Positions 44,395 through 53,441 of a DNA stretch of 64,000 bases are shown here, in pieces (position 1 is the first letter of the stretch; each line of letters opens with the position of its first letter). The stretch spans positions 934,001-998,000 of the forward strand of contig NZ_CP045354.1 of the NCBI RefSeq assembly GCF_009363435.1. Reading direction: 5' to 3'. The notes under the pieces are model-generated. The model ran no database searches and was not told the DNA's origin. It was given only the letters and a program-made list of their open reading frames with translations. This DNA is from Labrenzia sp. THAF82. Its GTDB lineage: Bacteria > Pseudomonadota > Alphaproteobacteria > Rhizobiales > Stappiaceae. Position numbers and translations under genes: made by a program.

Positions 44395-45341
44395 CAGTCT
44401 TCCGCCCTCCCAAGCGCGGCCAAGAGATGACGGTGATTTTCTTCACTGAAGGCAACGAGAATGACGGATCTGATATTCAGATGGTCGACAAGCGATCTCG
44501 AAATCGTGGAGGTGGCAATTTCCGCTGCCTGATCCGTGGGATAACCATAGACGCCGGTTGAGATTGCCGGGAAGGCGATGCTTTCGCAGGCGTTTTCCGC
44601 AGCAAGCCGCAAACTGGTTTCATAGCAACTGGTCAAGATTTCGGCTTCACCGTTTTTACCGCCTTGCCAGATGGGACCGACAGTGTGGATCACATGTCTG
44701 GCGGAGAGGTCATAGCCACCAGTGATCTTTGCCTGACCGGGTTCGCAACCGTTGAGCCTGCGGCATTCCTCAAGCAATTGTGGGCCTGCTGCGCGATGGA
44801 TCGCTCCATCGACACCACCGCCACCAAGGAGACTTGTGTTCGCGGCGTTGACAATTGCATCGACGGAGAGACTGGTGATGTCTCCAATCAGTGTTTCGAT
44901 GCGGTCGGGAGCGTTGGACACTCCATCGCGACTTTGGAAATTTTCGACAAGCTTGAACCGTTCGCAGACAAGGTCCATCTCCGGTGAAAACCCGCCATTG
45001 CGTTCAAAATAGGCCTGATGGTCTCTTTGCCATCCGCCAAGATCGTCATTTTCACCCTCGGCAAGGGCAAAGTCTTCGCCAACGTCGCAAAAGCGATTGA
45101 TTGTCACATCGACGGTTTCAATGACAAATGCAGGAGTGCCATCCCAATTGAGCGCTATGTCGCGACGACCAACTACGGGAAGGGCTTCATCGCCGTTCTG
45201 AAAGTCTCGCAAAGCGCCGCAGGTAGCGGTTTTCCTTCCGTCTCGAACCAGTGCGATGAGTTGGTCGCTCAGGCCCTTGCTGTCACCGAACTTGAAGGTT
45301 TCAGCGCCGGGATATTTCTTTTTCAGATCATCAATGAACAT
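44394..45341 (-). CDS. ASCH-macro domain fusion protein
   Basis: A 315-residue two-domain protein. Residues about 1-135 form an ASCH domain (PUA-like fold; [36 protein letters not shown]). Residues about 145-315 form a macro domain of the YmdB/MacroD type ([47 protein letters not shown]) with an intact ADP-ribose loop. MacroD-like domains hydrolyse O-acetyl-ADP-ribose or mono-ADP-ribosyl esters; ASCH domains act on or bind nucleosides/RNA. Sits inside the mcc operon, 3 bp after the hydrolase and overlapping mccA by 1 bp. Confidence 0.88.
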   Translation of the reverse strand: MFIDDLKKKYPGAETFKFGDSKGLSDQLIALVRDGRKTATCGALRDFQNGDEALPVVGRRDIALNWDGTPAFVIETVDVTINRFCDVGEDFALAEGENDDLGGWQRDHQAYFERNGGFSPEMDLVCERFKLVENFQSRDGVSNAPDRIETLIGDITSLSVDAIVNAANTSLLGGGGVDGAIHRAAGPQLLEECRRLNGCEPGQAKITGGYDLSARHVIHTVGPIWQGGKNGEAEILTSCYETSLRLAAENACESIAFPAISTGVYGYPTDQAAEIATSTISRSLVDHLNIRSVILVAFSEENHRHLLAALGRAED

Positions 45342-45344
45342 CGT

Positions 45345-46178
45345 TTAGCTCCCAGCCCTGTGTTGAGCCTGCAAAAAACTCTGCACATGAAAGGCAATTG
45401 CTTCCGGCGCGTCTTCCTGCATCAGATGTCCTGCATTCGGGATAGAGACGAAACTTGATCCAGGGATCATTGCATGCAGTTCGCGTCCACGGTCTATCGG
45501 GATCCACTCATCTTCCTCGCCCCACAGGATCTGCACCGGGCAACGGATCTCTGCATATCGGTCCTGAACCTCGTCCGTATAACGCTGGTCCATTTGGGCG
45601 ATCTGGCGGTAAAAGGCGGCCTGTTTTTCTGCGCCGACCCACTGATCTGCATAAGGGGTCAAAACCTCGCGTCCTGCCTTGTGATGCATTGCCGATTGCA
45701 GATAGGCGGGCAGAATGGCCTCGTGCATGTAGCTGGGCATTTCGGCAAAGGCGGTCTCATGGTGTTTCACATGCTGCACCAGAGGTGAGCCCCACGGCCT
45801 CAGGGCGACAGGATCAATCAGTGTCAGGCTGTTGTAGTCGACGGCATCGATCAGGTGCGCGCGCAGTGCGGTCGCGCCGCCGAAGTCGTGTGCGACGACA
45901 TCGGGCCGGTCCAGCTTCCAATGTTCTGTCAGTGCGGCAAACAGGCGATTTTGGATACCGAGTGACACGTCACCGTCAGGCCTGTCTGAATTGCCGTAAC
46001 CCAGCATGTCGTAGAAAAAGACCGTGTGGCTGTTGGCCAGCAAGGGAGCCAGTCTTGACCATTCATGAGACCAGAACGGCGTGCCGTGCATCATCACAAG
46101 AGGGGTGCCCACGCCGAGGCTGCCCCACCGGATTGAATGACCTTCAAAGTCGAATGTCTGCGGTGTCTGCCAGGTCAT
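45345..46178 (-). CDS. Alpha/beta hydrolase with Asp-type nucleophile elbow
   Basis: A 277-residue alpha/beta-hydrolase. The oxyanion region is MMHGTPFWSHEW. The nucleophile elbow reads VVAHDFGGATALRAHL, with Asp where most esterases have Ser, as in haloalkane/fluoroacetate dehalogenases. A further acidic residue is in ILWGEEDEWIP and the His in IPNAGHLMQED. The 9-bp gap to mccB and 3-bp gap to the next gene place it in the leucine operon. A CoA-thioester or lactone hydrolase role is conceivable; dehalogenase is the other option. Confidence 0.85.
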   Translation of the reverse strand: MTWQTPQTFDFEGHSIRWGSLGVGTPLVMMHGTPFWSHEWSRLAPLLANSHTVFFYDMLGYGNSDRPDGDVSLGIQNRLFAALTEHWKLDRPDVVAHDFGGATALRAHLIDAVDYNSLTLIDPVALRPWGSPLVQHVKHHETAFAEMPSYMHEAILPAYLQSAMHHKAGREVLTPYADQWVGAEKQAAFYRQIAQMDQRYTDEVQDRYAEIRCPVQILWGEEDEWIPIDRGRELHAMIPGSSFVSIPNAGHLMQEDAPEAIAFHVQSFLQAQHRAGS

Positions 46179-46187
46179 GATACGTCC

Positions 46188-47795
46188 TCACATTCTGAAC
46201 AGGCCGAACCGGGTGTCTTCAATGGGAGCGTTCAGGGCCGCAGACAGCGACAAGCCGAGAATGTCGCGGGTTTTTCGCGGATCAACGATGCCGTCATCCC
46301 AAAGGCGTGCCGTCGCATAAAGCGGATGGCCCTGTTCTTCGAATTGGTCGACGATGGGTTGTTTAAACGCGTGTTCTTCTTCCTGCGTCCAGCTGCCGCC
46401 CTTGCGCTCGATGCCGTCACGGCGAACGGTTGCCAGCACGCCCGCAGCCTGTTCTCCGCCCATCACCGAAATGCGTGAATTCGGCCAGGTCCACAAGAAG
46501 CGCGGTGAATATGCCCTGCCGCACATGCCATAGTTGCCTGCGCCGAACGACCCGCCGACCAGCATTGTGATTTTCGGAACCGAGGTCGTCGCGACAGCGG
46601 TGACTAGCTTCGCGCCATCCTTGGCGATCCCGCCGCTCTCATATTTTTGGCCGACCATGAAGCCGGTGATGTTCTGTAAAAAGACAAGCGGAACCTTGCG
46701 CTGCGAGCAAAGTTCAACGAAATGCGCCCCCTTGACCGCACTTTCGGAAAACAAAACGCCATTGTTGGCGATGATGCCGACCGGCATTCCGTGAATGTGG
46801 GCAAAACCGCAGACCAGCGTGGTGCCGTAACGGGCCTTGAATTCATCAAACCGTGAGCCGTCGACAGTGCGTGCAATGACTTCGCGGATGTCATAGGGCG
46901 TTTTCAGATCGGCTGGAACAACACCCAGAATTTCCTCCGGGTCGTAGAGCGGGTCTTCTGGCGTTTCCATGGCAACGATGGAGGATTTCGTTCGGTTCAG
47001 GCTGGCGATAGACCGACGGGCTAATGCGAGCGCGTGGGCATCATCGCGGGCCAGATGATCTGCCACACCGGACAGGCGTGTGTGCACGTCTCCACCGCCG
47101 AGGTCTTCCGCCGTAACTTCTTCGCCCGTTGCGGCTTTGACCAGAGGAGGACCAGCCAAAAAGATCGTGCCCTGGTTTTTGACGATAATGGTCTCGTCGG
47201 ACATGGCCGGCACATAAGCGCCGCCCGCGGTGCAAGACCCCATCACCACTGCTATCTGGGCAATGTCCTTCGACGACATCTGAGCCTGATTGTAGAAGAT
47301 CCTGCCGAAATGGTCGCGGTCAGGAAAGACCTCGTCCTGATTGGGCAGGTTGGCGCCACCGCTGTCCACCAGATAGATGCACGGCAAGTTGTTCTCAGCA
47401 GCAATTTCCTGAGCGCGCAGATGCTTTTTTACGGACATTGGGTAGTAGGTGCCACCTTTGACCGTTGCATCATTGGCAAGGATCATCACTTCCTGGCCTT
47501 CGACACGGCCGATCCCGGCGATCATGCCAGCCGCTGGTGCTGCACTGCCATACATATCGTGTGCGGCAAGCATACCCACTTCCAGGAAGGGAGACCCCGG
47601 ATCGAGCAGACGCGAGACACGTTCACGCGGCAAGATCTTGCCTCTTGAAAGGTGACGTTGCCGTGCGTTCTCGCCGCCACCGTCAAGCGCGGATTGCGCG
47701 GCCTGTTTAACAGTGTCCATGGCCTTTTCATGGGCTTCACGGTTCTGCGCAAATTGTGCGCTCTTCGGCAAGAGGCTCGATTTGAGGATGCTCAT
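46188..47795 (-). CDS. mccB: 3-Methylcrotonyl-CoA carboxylase, carboxyltransferase subunit
   Basis: A 535-residue beta subunit. Features: [92 protein letters not shown], and the C-terminal [12 protein letters not shown] and [16 protein letters not shown], which are characteristic of MccB rather than PccB. The start at 47795 (MSILKSSLL) follows the TetR stop by 1 bp; the open extension to 47903 is discarded. Confidence 0.95.
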   Translation of the reverse strand: MSILKSSLLPKSAQFAQNREAHEKAMDTVKQAAQSALDGGGENARQRHLSRGKILPRERVSRLLDPGSPFLEVGMLAAHDMYGSAAPAAGMIAGIGRVEGQEVMILANDATVKGGTYYPMSVKKHLRAQEIAAENNLPCIYLVDSGGANLPNQDEVFPDRDHFGRIFYNQAQMSSKDIAQIAVVMGSCTAGGAYVPAMSDETIIVKNQGTIFLAGPPLVKAATGEEVTAEDLGGGDVHTRLSGVADHLARDDAHALALARRSIASLNRTKSSIVAMETPEDPLYDPEEILGVVPADLKTPYDIREVIARTVDGSRFDEFKARYGTTLVCGFAHIHGMPVGIIANNGVLFSESAVKGAHFVELCSQRKVPLVFLQNITGFMVGQKYESGGIAKDGAKLVTAVATTSVPKITMLVGGSFGAGNYGMCGRAYSPRFLWTWPNSRISVMGGEQAAGVLATVRRDGIERKGGSWTQEEEHAFKQPIVDQFEEQGHPLYATARLWDDGIVDPRKTRDILGLSLSAALNAPIEDTRFGLFRM

Positions 47796-47796
47796 G

Positions 47797-48438
47797 TCAC
47801 CCGGTCTCCCTTTGGGATGTGTCCTGACCTGGCGCGACTGCCTTGCGCACCAGTTTGAGATAGAGATCTTCAATGTCCTTTTCGGACAGATGGCCGCCTT
47901 CACGGTACCAGGCAGGAATGCCGGTCAGCATGGCGATGATCGCCCTTGTTGCAACCTTCGCATCGTCCACGGCGTAGCGCCCCAATTCGCCACCACGTTT
48001 CAGGATCTTAGTCAGGATAGCCTCATAGCGGCGACGCTCGACTTCAACGAGTTCGAAGTTCTGCGGCTCCAGATTGCGCAGTTCCATATAGGAAATGAAC
48101 ACCTCGTCCGCGCGTTCCAGGTGGTAGCGGATGTGGAAGCGGACAAACCTTTCAAGCGGGTCCATCTTCTCCTCAACGGATGCCTTGTCCCAGGCGGCCA
48201 GCAGTTCGGCCATGTGGGTCAGCATCAAGTCCTTGAGAATGTCCTGCTTGGTCGGAAAGTGGTTGTAGAGCGCTCCTGGCTGGACACCGACATCGGCAGC
48301 GATTTCCCGCATGGAGACAGCCGCATAGCCCGACGTGGCGAACCTGCGAAGTGCGGCACTGCGCACACGCGCAGCAGTTTCCTGGCCTTTTGCCCTGGGT
48401 TGAGGCCGGGCAGGCGTCTTTGCAGCTGTGTGTGCCAT
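47797..48438 (-). CDS. TetR-family regulator of the leucine-degradation operon
   Basis: A 213-residue TetR regulator: N-terminal HTH ([40 protein letters not shown]) and an all-helical ligand domain. It heads the mcc operon, 1 bp before mccB, with GGAGG upstream of its ATG at 48438 and a palindrome 22 bp further upstream. It probably represses the operon in response to an acyl-CoA intermediate, analogous to LiuQ-type regulators (inference). The open frame to 48477 would run through the operator and is discarded. Confidence 0.88.
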   Translation of the reverse strand: MAHTAAKTPARPQPRAKGQETAARVRSAALRRFATSGYAAVSMREIAADVGVQPGALYNHFPTKQDILKDLMLTHMAELLAAWDKASVEEKMDPLERFVRFHIRYHLERADEVFISYMELRNLEPQNFELVEVERRRYEAILTKILKRGGELGRYAVDDAKVATRAIIAMLTGIPAWYREGGHLSEKDIEDLYLKLVRKAVAPGQDTSQRETG

Positions 48439-48459
48439 TTTTCCTCCAAGACTGTAAAT

Positions 48460-48479
48460 AAATGAACGATCATTCATTT
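48460..48479. promoter_or_regulatory. TetR-type operator upstream of the liu operon
   Basis: AAATGAACGATCATTCATTT is a 20-bp palindrome with a single mismatched pair (C/A, fourth from the centre). It lies between the TetR gene and ppk2, in the position of the operon promoter. Confidence 0.7.
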
Positions 48480-48540
48480 ACAAGATAATTTTCACAGGAA
48501 GACACCCTGGGCTGAGATAAATCATTGCGAAGTCGGGCCT

Positions 48541-48558
48541 CTGTCAAAAAACTTACAT
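48541..48558 (+). promoter_or_regulatory. PHO-box-like site upstream of ppk2
   Basis: CTGTCAAAAAACTTACAT matches the PhoB pattern of two 7-mers 11 bp apart with an A-rich spacer. It ends 57 nt before the ppk2 start, almost the same distance as the site at 12077-12094 has to its gene. Polyphosphate kinases are common Pho-regulon members. Confidence 0.5.
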
Positions 48559-48615
48559 GGATAAACTGTTCACAGACACTGAGCATTTCGCCTTGATTGC
48601 TAAAGGGACCGATTG

Positions 48616-49524
48616 ATGACCGATGCCGACGCAAAAACCTGGGTTGAGGCTGAATGGGCCGACAGCCTCGATGAAGAAATCGAAATGGAGATTGACGACA
48701 ATCTGATCGCAAAGGATCTCGCGTTCATCTCCGACAAGAAGCACAAGTCGTCGATAAGCCGGAATACCTATTTTCACGAATTGCTTCGAATGCAGGCCGA
48801 ACTGGTCAAGCTTCAGGATTGGGTCCAGCACACCGGAAAGAAGATCGTTATCGTTTTTGAAGGGCGGGATGCCGCAGGCAAGGGAGGCGTGATCAAAAGA
48901 ATCACGCAGCGCCTCAATCCAAGGGTTTGCCGTGTTGTTGCCTTGCCGGCACCGACGGAGCGCGAAAAGAGCCAGTGGTACTTCCAGCGGTATGTTCCGC
49001 ACCTTCCGGCTGCCGGTGAAATCGTGCTTTTCGACCGTTCCTGGTACAACCGCTCAGGTGTTGAGCGTGTCATGGGGTTTGCCGACGAAAATCAGGTCGA
49101 GGAGTTCTTCAATGACGTTCCTGAATTCGAACGCATGCTTGTGAGGTCGGGAATCACGCTGATCAAATACTGGTTCTCCATCACGGATGAAGAACAGCAG
49201 CTCCGCTTTCTGATGCGTGTCCATGATCCCCTGAAACAGTGGAAACTGTCGCCGATGGATCTGGAATCGCGCGTGCGCTGGGAAGATTATACCAAGGCCA
49301 AGGAAGACACGTTTGAACGCACCAACATTCCCGAAGCGCCCTGGTTCATCGTTGAAGGCAACGACAAGAAGCAAGCGCGCCTGAACTGCATCAATCACCT
49401 CTTGTCGATGCTACCTTACGAGGAGGTGCCGCATGATCCGGTTGTGCTGCCCGAGCGGCGTTACAATCAGGACTATGAACGCAAGGTTTTGCCCGAACAT
49501 CTCTATGTCCCGGAAAAGTTTTGA
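48616..49524 (+). CDS. ppk2: Polyphosphate kinase 2
   Basis: A 302-residue PPK2-family enzyme, which phosphorylates nucleoside mono- or diphosphates with polyphosphate. Walker A EGRDAAGKGGVIKRI is near residue 85, followed by FQRYVPHLPAAGE, Walker B-like FDRSWYNRSGVERVMGF, and KYWFSITDEEQQLRF. The WFIVEGNDKKQARLN C-terminal motif is complete. The ATG at 48616 follows AAAGGGACC. Divergent from the TetR gene; the two share a 177-bp regulatory region. Confidence 0.93.
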   Translation: MTDADAKTWVEAEWADSLDEEIEMEIDDNLIAKDLAFISDKKHKSSISRNTYFHELLRMQAELVKLQDWVQHTGKKIVIVFEGRDAAGKGGVIKRITQRLNPRVCRVVALPAPTEREKSQWYFQRYVPHLPAAGEIVLFDRSWYNRSGVERVMGFADENQVEEFFNDVPEFERMLVRSGITLIKYWFSITDEEQQLRFLMRVHDPLKQWKLSPMDLESRVRWEDYTKAKEDTFERTNIPEAPWFIVEGNDKKQARLNCINHLLSMLPYEEVPHDPVVLPERRYNQDYERKVLPEHLYVPEKF

Positions 49525-49724
49525 TCAAGCTGCCTGCTTTCAACGATACGCTCCAACATGCAAGTGTGCCGAAGGTGCTCTGGGCATGCCTGCAGAGGGG
49601 TCTCTTCACGCAACCGCGCATTGTCAGCAGCGCCGGCAGACGGCATACAAGGGGCGATTGACGAAGAAAGCGGGCTAACCGGTCTCCCCGTCCCATGACC
49701 GACGCCGTGACAGGAGAATTGAAT

Positions 49725-50732
49725 TTGGCAGACAAGATCAGATGGGGAATTGTTTCGACGGCAAAGATCGGCGTCGAAAAGGTCATTCCGGGCATTCAAC
49801 GATCGCAAACGGGAATTGCCGCAGCGATTGCTTCAAGGACGCTGGACAAGGCACAGGAAACGGCCAAGGCGCTTGGAATTGAGAAGGCTTACGGAAGCTA
49901 TGAAGATCTCCTGGCCGATCCTGACATCGATGCGATCTACAATCCGCTGCCAAACCATATGCACGTGCCCGTCACGATCCAGGCGGTGAATGCCGGCAAA
50001 CATGTTCTGTGCGAAAAACCTATCGCGCTGAATGCCGATGAAGCGCAGCAGTTGCTTGAGCTTCCAAAGGACAAACTGGTCGCCGAAGGCTTCATGGTGC
50101 GTGCTCATCCGCAATGGATCAGGGCGCGGGAGATTGTGCAGTCCGGCGCTCTTGGCGAACTCAAGGCCATTCAGGCCTTTTTCAGCTATTTCAACGCCGA
50201 TCCTGGCAACATCCGAAACAACGCTGACATCGGTGGCGGCGCTCTTCTTGATATTGGTTGTTACACAATGTTGGCAGGCCGGTATTTCTTTGATGCGGAA
50301 CCGACCCGCGTTGTATCTCTGATCGACCGCGATCCTGATTTCGGTACGGATCGCATGACCAGTGCCTTGCTGGATTTCGGACAGAACAGGCATCTCAACT
50401 TTGTCGTATCCACCCAGTTGGCGGCTTACCAGCGATTTCAGCTTGTAGGGACCAAGAAGCGTCTTGAGATCATGATCCCAGTGAATGCTCCTCAGGGTGA
50501 GCCGGTTGAGCTTCGCCTCGATGATGGGTCTGCTTTGGGGGATCGATCGAGTGTTTCAGAGACGATTGCAGCCTGTGATCAGTATGCCGAGCTTGTCGAT
50601 GTTTTCGATCGTGCAATTACAGGCGAGACGCCTTTGCCGTTTGGTGTTGCCGACGCGATTCAGAACATGAAGATCCTGGATGCAATTTTTGCGTCGGCAG
50701 ACCGTGGAGGCTGGGTAAATCTTGAAGGATGA
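49725..50732 (+). CDS. Gfo/Idh/MocA-family oxidoreductase
   Basis: About 335 residues. Rossmann start DKIRWGIVSTAKIGVEKVIP, LADPDIDAIYNPLPNHMHV, the catalytic-Lys motif GKHVLCEKPIALN, and a C-terminal GFO_IDH domain with GGGALLDIGCYTM. A TTG at 49725 is preferred because AGGAGAA lies 6 bp before it and the product starts like its relatives; ATG 49695 is possible but has no Shine-Dalgarno. Substrate (a sugar, inositol or trans-dihydrodiol) is not determined. The 200 bp upstream show no other gene. Confidence 0.88.
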   Translation: MADKIRWGIVSTAKIGVEKVIPGIQRSQTGIAAAIASRTLDKAQETAKALGIEKAYGSYEDLLADPDIDAIYNPLPNHMHVPVTIQAVNAGKHVLCEKPIALNADEAQQLLELPKDKLVAEGFMVRAHPQWIRAREIVQSGALGELKAIQAFFSYFNADPGNIRNNADIGGGALLDIGCYTMLAGRYFFDAEPTRVVSLIDRDPDFGTDRMTSALLDFGQNRHLNFVVSTQLAAYQRFQLVGTKKRLEIMIPVNAPQGEPVELRLDDGSALGDRSSVSETIAACDQYAELVDVFDRAITGETPLPFGVADAIQNMKILDAIFASADRGGWVNLEG

Positions 50733-50742
50733 ATTCCTTCAA
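50722..50742. terminator. Hairpin spanning both convergent stop codons
   Basis: Perfect 8-bp inverted repeat TTGAAGGA/TCCTTCAA with a 5-nt loop covers the stops of the oxidoreductase and the MBL gene, which are 6 bp apart. It lacks a U-tract; a weak bidirectional terminator is possible. Confidence 0.35.
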
Positions 50743-51575
50743 AGAGGTTCAAACGCATAGCCTTTTTCGCGGCGTGTCAATGTGGCAAACGCAGTCGTGT
50801 TGACGTGGGTCGCGCCGAAGGTAATGCGGTCCGATGCGATCTTGTCAAACAGTGTTCGGCGCGTTCGAACAGCGTCAGCAGGATTGCTGTCGAGCGCATA
50901 GGTGATGTCCGGATTTGAAAATTGAAGCTTGTCCGAGACCACGGCGTCGGCCAGGAGCAGGCAATCCTCCCGACCAGACGCCAGGTGCACGACCTGGTGG
51001 CCTGGCGTGTGGCCCTGGGCGAGCAACAATCCGATCCCATTGCCAAGATCCACGTCACCTGAGTGCTGAGTGAGCTGATTTTTCAGCGGTTCTGCAAGTG
51101 CCTGTATCAGACCAATCATCGGCTTCTGTGGGTCCTCGGCGGACGACAACAATTGCGGATCGGTCCAGAACGCCCATTCCCGAGCCTGAATGTGAATTTC
51201 AGCATTTGGAAAGAGACTGTTGCCGTTGGCGCTCAATCCGCCAATGTGATCTGCATGCATATGCGTGATCACGATATCGGTAATTGTTGACCGTTTGAGC
51301 TCAAGATCCGAGTCTTGCCAGTTTAACCGTCCTGTTTCCGGGAAGCGTTCCTTGAGACAGCTTCCAGATCCTGCGTCTACCAGAACGTTCCTGTTTTTCG
51401 TTTCGATCAACCAGGTGTTTGCGCCAATGCGCGTGGTCGGTGTAACCGCTTCGCGCTCATGAGGCTGCGTATTCAAAAAATAGTCTGATGGGATTTGAAG
51501 ATGACCATCGGAGAGACTGGTGATCGTCAGATCGCCAAGTGCAAGGGTCGCGGAAGTCTCGTTAATATCTCGCAT
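50739..51575 (-). CDS. MBL-fold metallo-hydrolase
   Basis: A 278-residue metallo-beta-lactamase-fold enzyme. Metal ligands: VITHMHADHIGGL (HxHxDH), the third His in QGHTPGHQVVHL, Asp in CLLLADAV, and the last His in FGATHVNT. It resembles lactonase/quorum-quenching-like MBLs (AHL lactonase, PNP hydrolase), but the substrate is unknown. Divergent from the GlxA-type regulator, which may control it. Confidence 0.88.
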   Translation of the reverse strand: MRDINETSATLALGDLTITSLSDGHLQIPSDYFLNTQPHEREAVTPTTRIGANTWLIETKNRNVLVDAGSGSCLKERFPETGRLNWQDSDLELKRSTITDIVITHMHADHIGGLSANGNSLFPNAEIHIQAREWAFWTDPQLLSSAEDPQKPMIGLIQALAEPLKNQLTQHSGDVDLGNGIGLLLAQGHTPGHQVVHLASGREDCLLLADAVVSDKLQFSNPDITYALDSNPADAVRTRRTLFDKIASDRITFGATHVNTTAFATLTRREKGYAFEPL

Positions 51576-51623
51576 GTGGTGCTCCCAGTGTTTTTAGCTG
51601 GGGCGAGACTAGTTTCTGGACAT

Positions 51624-51671
51624 GGCCAAGACGATTGGCGTAATAGCCAAATGATGTGCTAAATCGGCCAA
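51624..51671. promoter_or_regulatory. Three GGCCAA-type direct repeats spaced 21 bp
   Basis: GGCCAA (51624), AGCCAA (51645) and GGCCAA (51666) start exactly 21 bp apart. The last two extend to GCCAAATGA, the final copy containing the start codon of the GlxA-type gene. A -35-like TTGGCG (51635) and -10-like GCTAAA (51658) with a 17-bp spacer would place transcription start at about the ATG. Fits an AraC-family site for autoregulation. Confidence 0.5.
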
Positions 51672-52571
51672 ATGACCAAAGCCTTTCATTTTGCCATCCT
51701 TGCCTACCCGGGAGTAATGCAATCAGCTGTTCTCGGATTGCAGGACATTCTGGCATTCTCGTCCGAGAGCAGTGCGGAGAAGCTTCAATTCAGCGTCCTG
51801 ACAGACTTTGAGGCCATTTCCGCTGGGTATGATGCGGTGATACTTCCCCCGTCGACCGACGAAGTGAAGGTCGAACAAGTGCCGCACTTGCCGCCGTTTT
51901 TGAAAAGGGTGCACGAAAAAGGAGCTGTCGTCTGCTCCGCCTGTACCGGCCTCAGTTTTGTTCTGGCTGCGAAGCTGGACGGCGGAAGGACGGTTACAAC
52001 GCATTGGGGACTGGAACAAAGGCTCAAGGCAAACCACCCGGAACTCAGCCTGGATACGGGAGCCATTCTGGTCGAATACACCGATCTCATCACCGCCGGC
52101 GGTTTGATGGCCTGGATCGACCTCGCACTTGCCCTGATCGAACGCTTTCTGGGCTATTCAGTTGCAGCCAAGACGGCACGGCATTTCATTGTCGAATTTC
52201 GCCGTCGCGATCAGCGCCGGTTCCGCCGCTTTGTTCCTGAATTGCGCCATGGTGATGGTGCTGTTCTGAAAGCGCAGCACTTTTTGGATCGCGTTGCATG
52301 TGAAGACGTAACTGTGGAAATGGTCGCAAGGTCTTCTGGATTGCCTGGCAGGACGTTCTTGCGGCGCTTCAAGACCGCCACCGGCTATTCACCAAAGGCC
52401 TATCTTCAGGAGCTGCGTATCGAACGTGCGCGCGACCTGCTGATCGAGACCGACAAAAGCGTTGCGGAGATCTGCTATGCCGTTGGGTACAACGATCCGC
52501 CCTCTTTCGTGCGTTTGTTTGTTCGCCTGTGCGGACTTCCACCGGGCGGCTTTCGCGAGCACTTCAAATAA
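51672..52571 (+). CDS. GlxA-type AraC-family regulator (DJ-1/PfpI plus HTH)
   Basis: A 299-residue protein: N-terminal DJ-1/PfpI-like domain (about 1-180) with the nucleophile-elbow Cys in VCSACTGLSFVLA, and a C-terminal AraC HTH pair (about 205-299; LPGRTFLRRFKTATGYSPKA, YLQELRIERARDLL, EICYAVGYNDPPSFVRLF). No Shine-Dalgarno precedes the ATG, consistent with a leaderless mRNA. Divergent from the MBL hydrolase. Ligand unknown. Confidence 0.9.
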   Translation: MTKAFHFAILAYPGVMQSAVLGLQDILAFSSESSAEKLQFSVLTDFEAISAGYDAVILPPSTDEVKVEQVPHLPPFLKRVHEKGAVVCSACTGLSFVLAAKLDGGRTVTTHWGLEQRLKANHPELSLDTGAILVEYTDLITAGGLMAWIDLALALIERFLGYSVAAKTARHFIVEFRRRDQRRFRRFVPELRHGDGAVLKAQHFLDRVACEDVTVEMVARSSGLPGRTFLRRFKTATGYSPKAYLQELRIERARDLLIETDKSVAEICYAVGYNDPPSFVRLFVRLCGLPPGGFREHFK

Positions 52572-52609
52572 ACGCTCCCGTTCCGGTGTTCGCAGGACAG
52601 GTCCGGCTG

Positions 52610-53347
52610 CTACGTTTTCGCAAGTGGCCTTGCTTTCAACCAAAGAAATAACGGAAGTCTTTGCCAGTTTTTCAAGCGGTCGGGTGTGGACTTCGGATCT
52701 GGTACGGGTTCCTTGATCGATGTGATGGCAAGGCCGGCCTGTTCCAATGCGGCCGCGTAATTCTGCAGCGGCTGCGACCAGCCGAAAAAAGACATTTCCA
52801 ATCCGTCCTGGACCATCGTCTCTTCGAACTGTGTCCGCTCGAAGTATGGTTCGGTTATAACGAACGGCGCATTCGGGCCTGCGTTCTGAAAGCTGCCGAT
52901 ATCTGCGAATGGGTGCACGATCGAAATCGTCAGAATGCCGTCGGGCTTCAATACACGGGCGACTTCAGAAAGTGTTGCCGGTACGTCCTCGACATCCATC
53001 AGGACGTTGTAGGCGGTCACCTGATCGAAGCTGTTGTCCGGAAACGGGATGGTGTCAGCTGCACAGACTGCAAAGGCATTTGCCGACATTGCGTCCTTTG
53101 CCGCGTCGATGAAAGCCTCCACGGGATCGGTTGCCGTTACGCGAAAGCCGCATTCCGTCAACAACCGGGACACCCGGCCTTCACCGCAACCGATTTCGAG
53201 CGCATCGCCGGGGCCCTTGCCGATGAACTCGGCTAGTTGACCGCGATAAGCCCAGAATGCATCGTGACTAGGCGTACGCGCCCACTTGATCCAGTCATTA
53301 GCGATCCTGGTCCAATGGGCTCTGTCCTTGCCTTTGCCATCCATCAT
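52610..53347 (-). CDS. Class I SAM-dependent methyltransferase
   Basis: A 245-residue methyltransferase of the UbiE/Methyltransf_11 type. SAM motif I is ALEIGCGEGRVSRLLTECG, followed by VTATDPVEAFIDAA and the motif IV region NSFDQVTAYNVLMDVED, then VLKPDGILTISIVHPF. No N-terminal targeting signal. Convergent with the GlxA-type gene (38 bp) and downstream of infC, separated from it by a strong terminator. Substrate, probably a small molecule, unknown. Confidence 0.88.
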   Translation of the reverse strand: MMDGKGKDRAHWTRIANDWIKWARTPSHDAFWAYRGQLAEFIGKGPGDALEIGCGEGRVSRLLTECGFRVTATDPVEAFIDAAKDAMSANAFAVCAADTIPFPDNSFDQVTAYNVLMDVEDVPATLSEVARVLKPDGILTISIVHPFADIGSFQNAGPNAPFVITEPYFERTQFEETMVQDGLEMSFFGWSQPLQNYAAALEQAGLAITSIKEPVPDPKSTPDRLKNWQRLPLFLWLKARPLAKT

Positions 53348-53386
53348 CTTCAGCTTTCAAAATATCGGTTGAGTTCAGATTTCGAC

Positions 53387-53416
53387 TGAATAAAAAACCC
53401 CGCCGAAGCGGGGTTT
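53387..53416 (-). terminator. Terminator of infC
   Basis: On the minus strand a perfect 9-bp stem AAACCCCGC/GCGGGGTTT with a TTCG loop (arms 53408-53416 and 53395-53403) is followed by a U-run, 26 bp after the infC stop. Confidence 0.92.
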
Positions 53417-53441
53417 CATGAAATCAGATTGGCCTGCCGTC

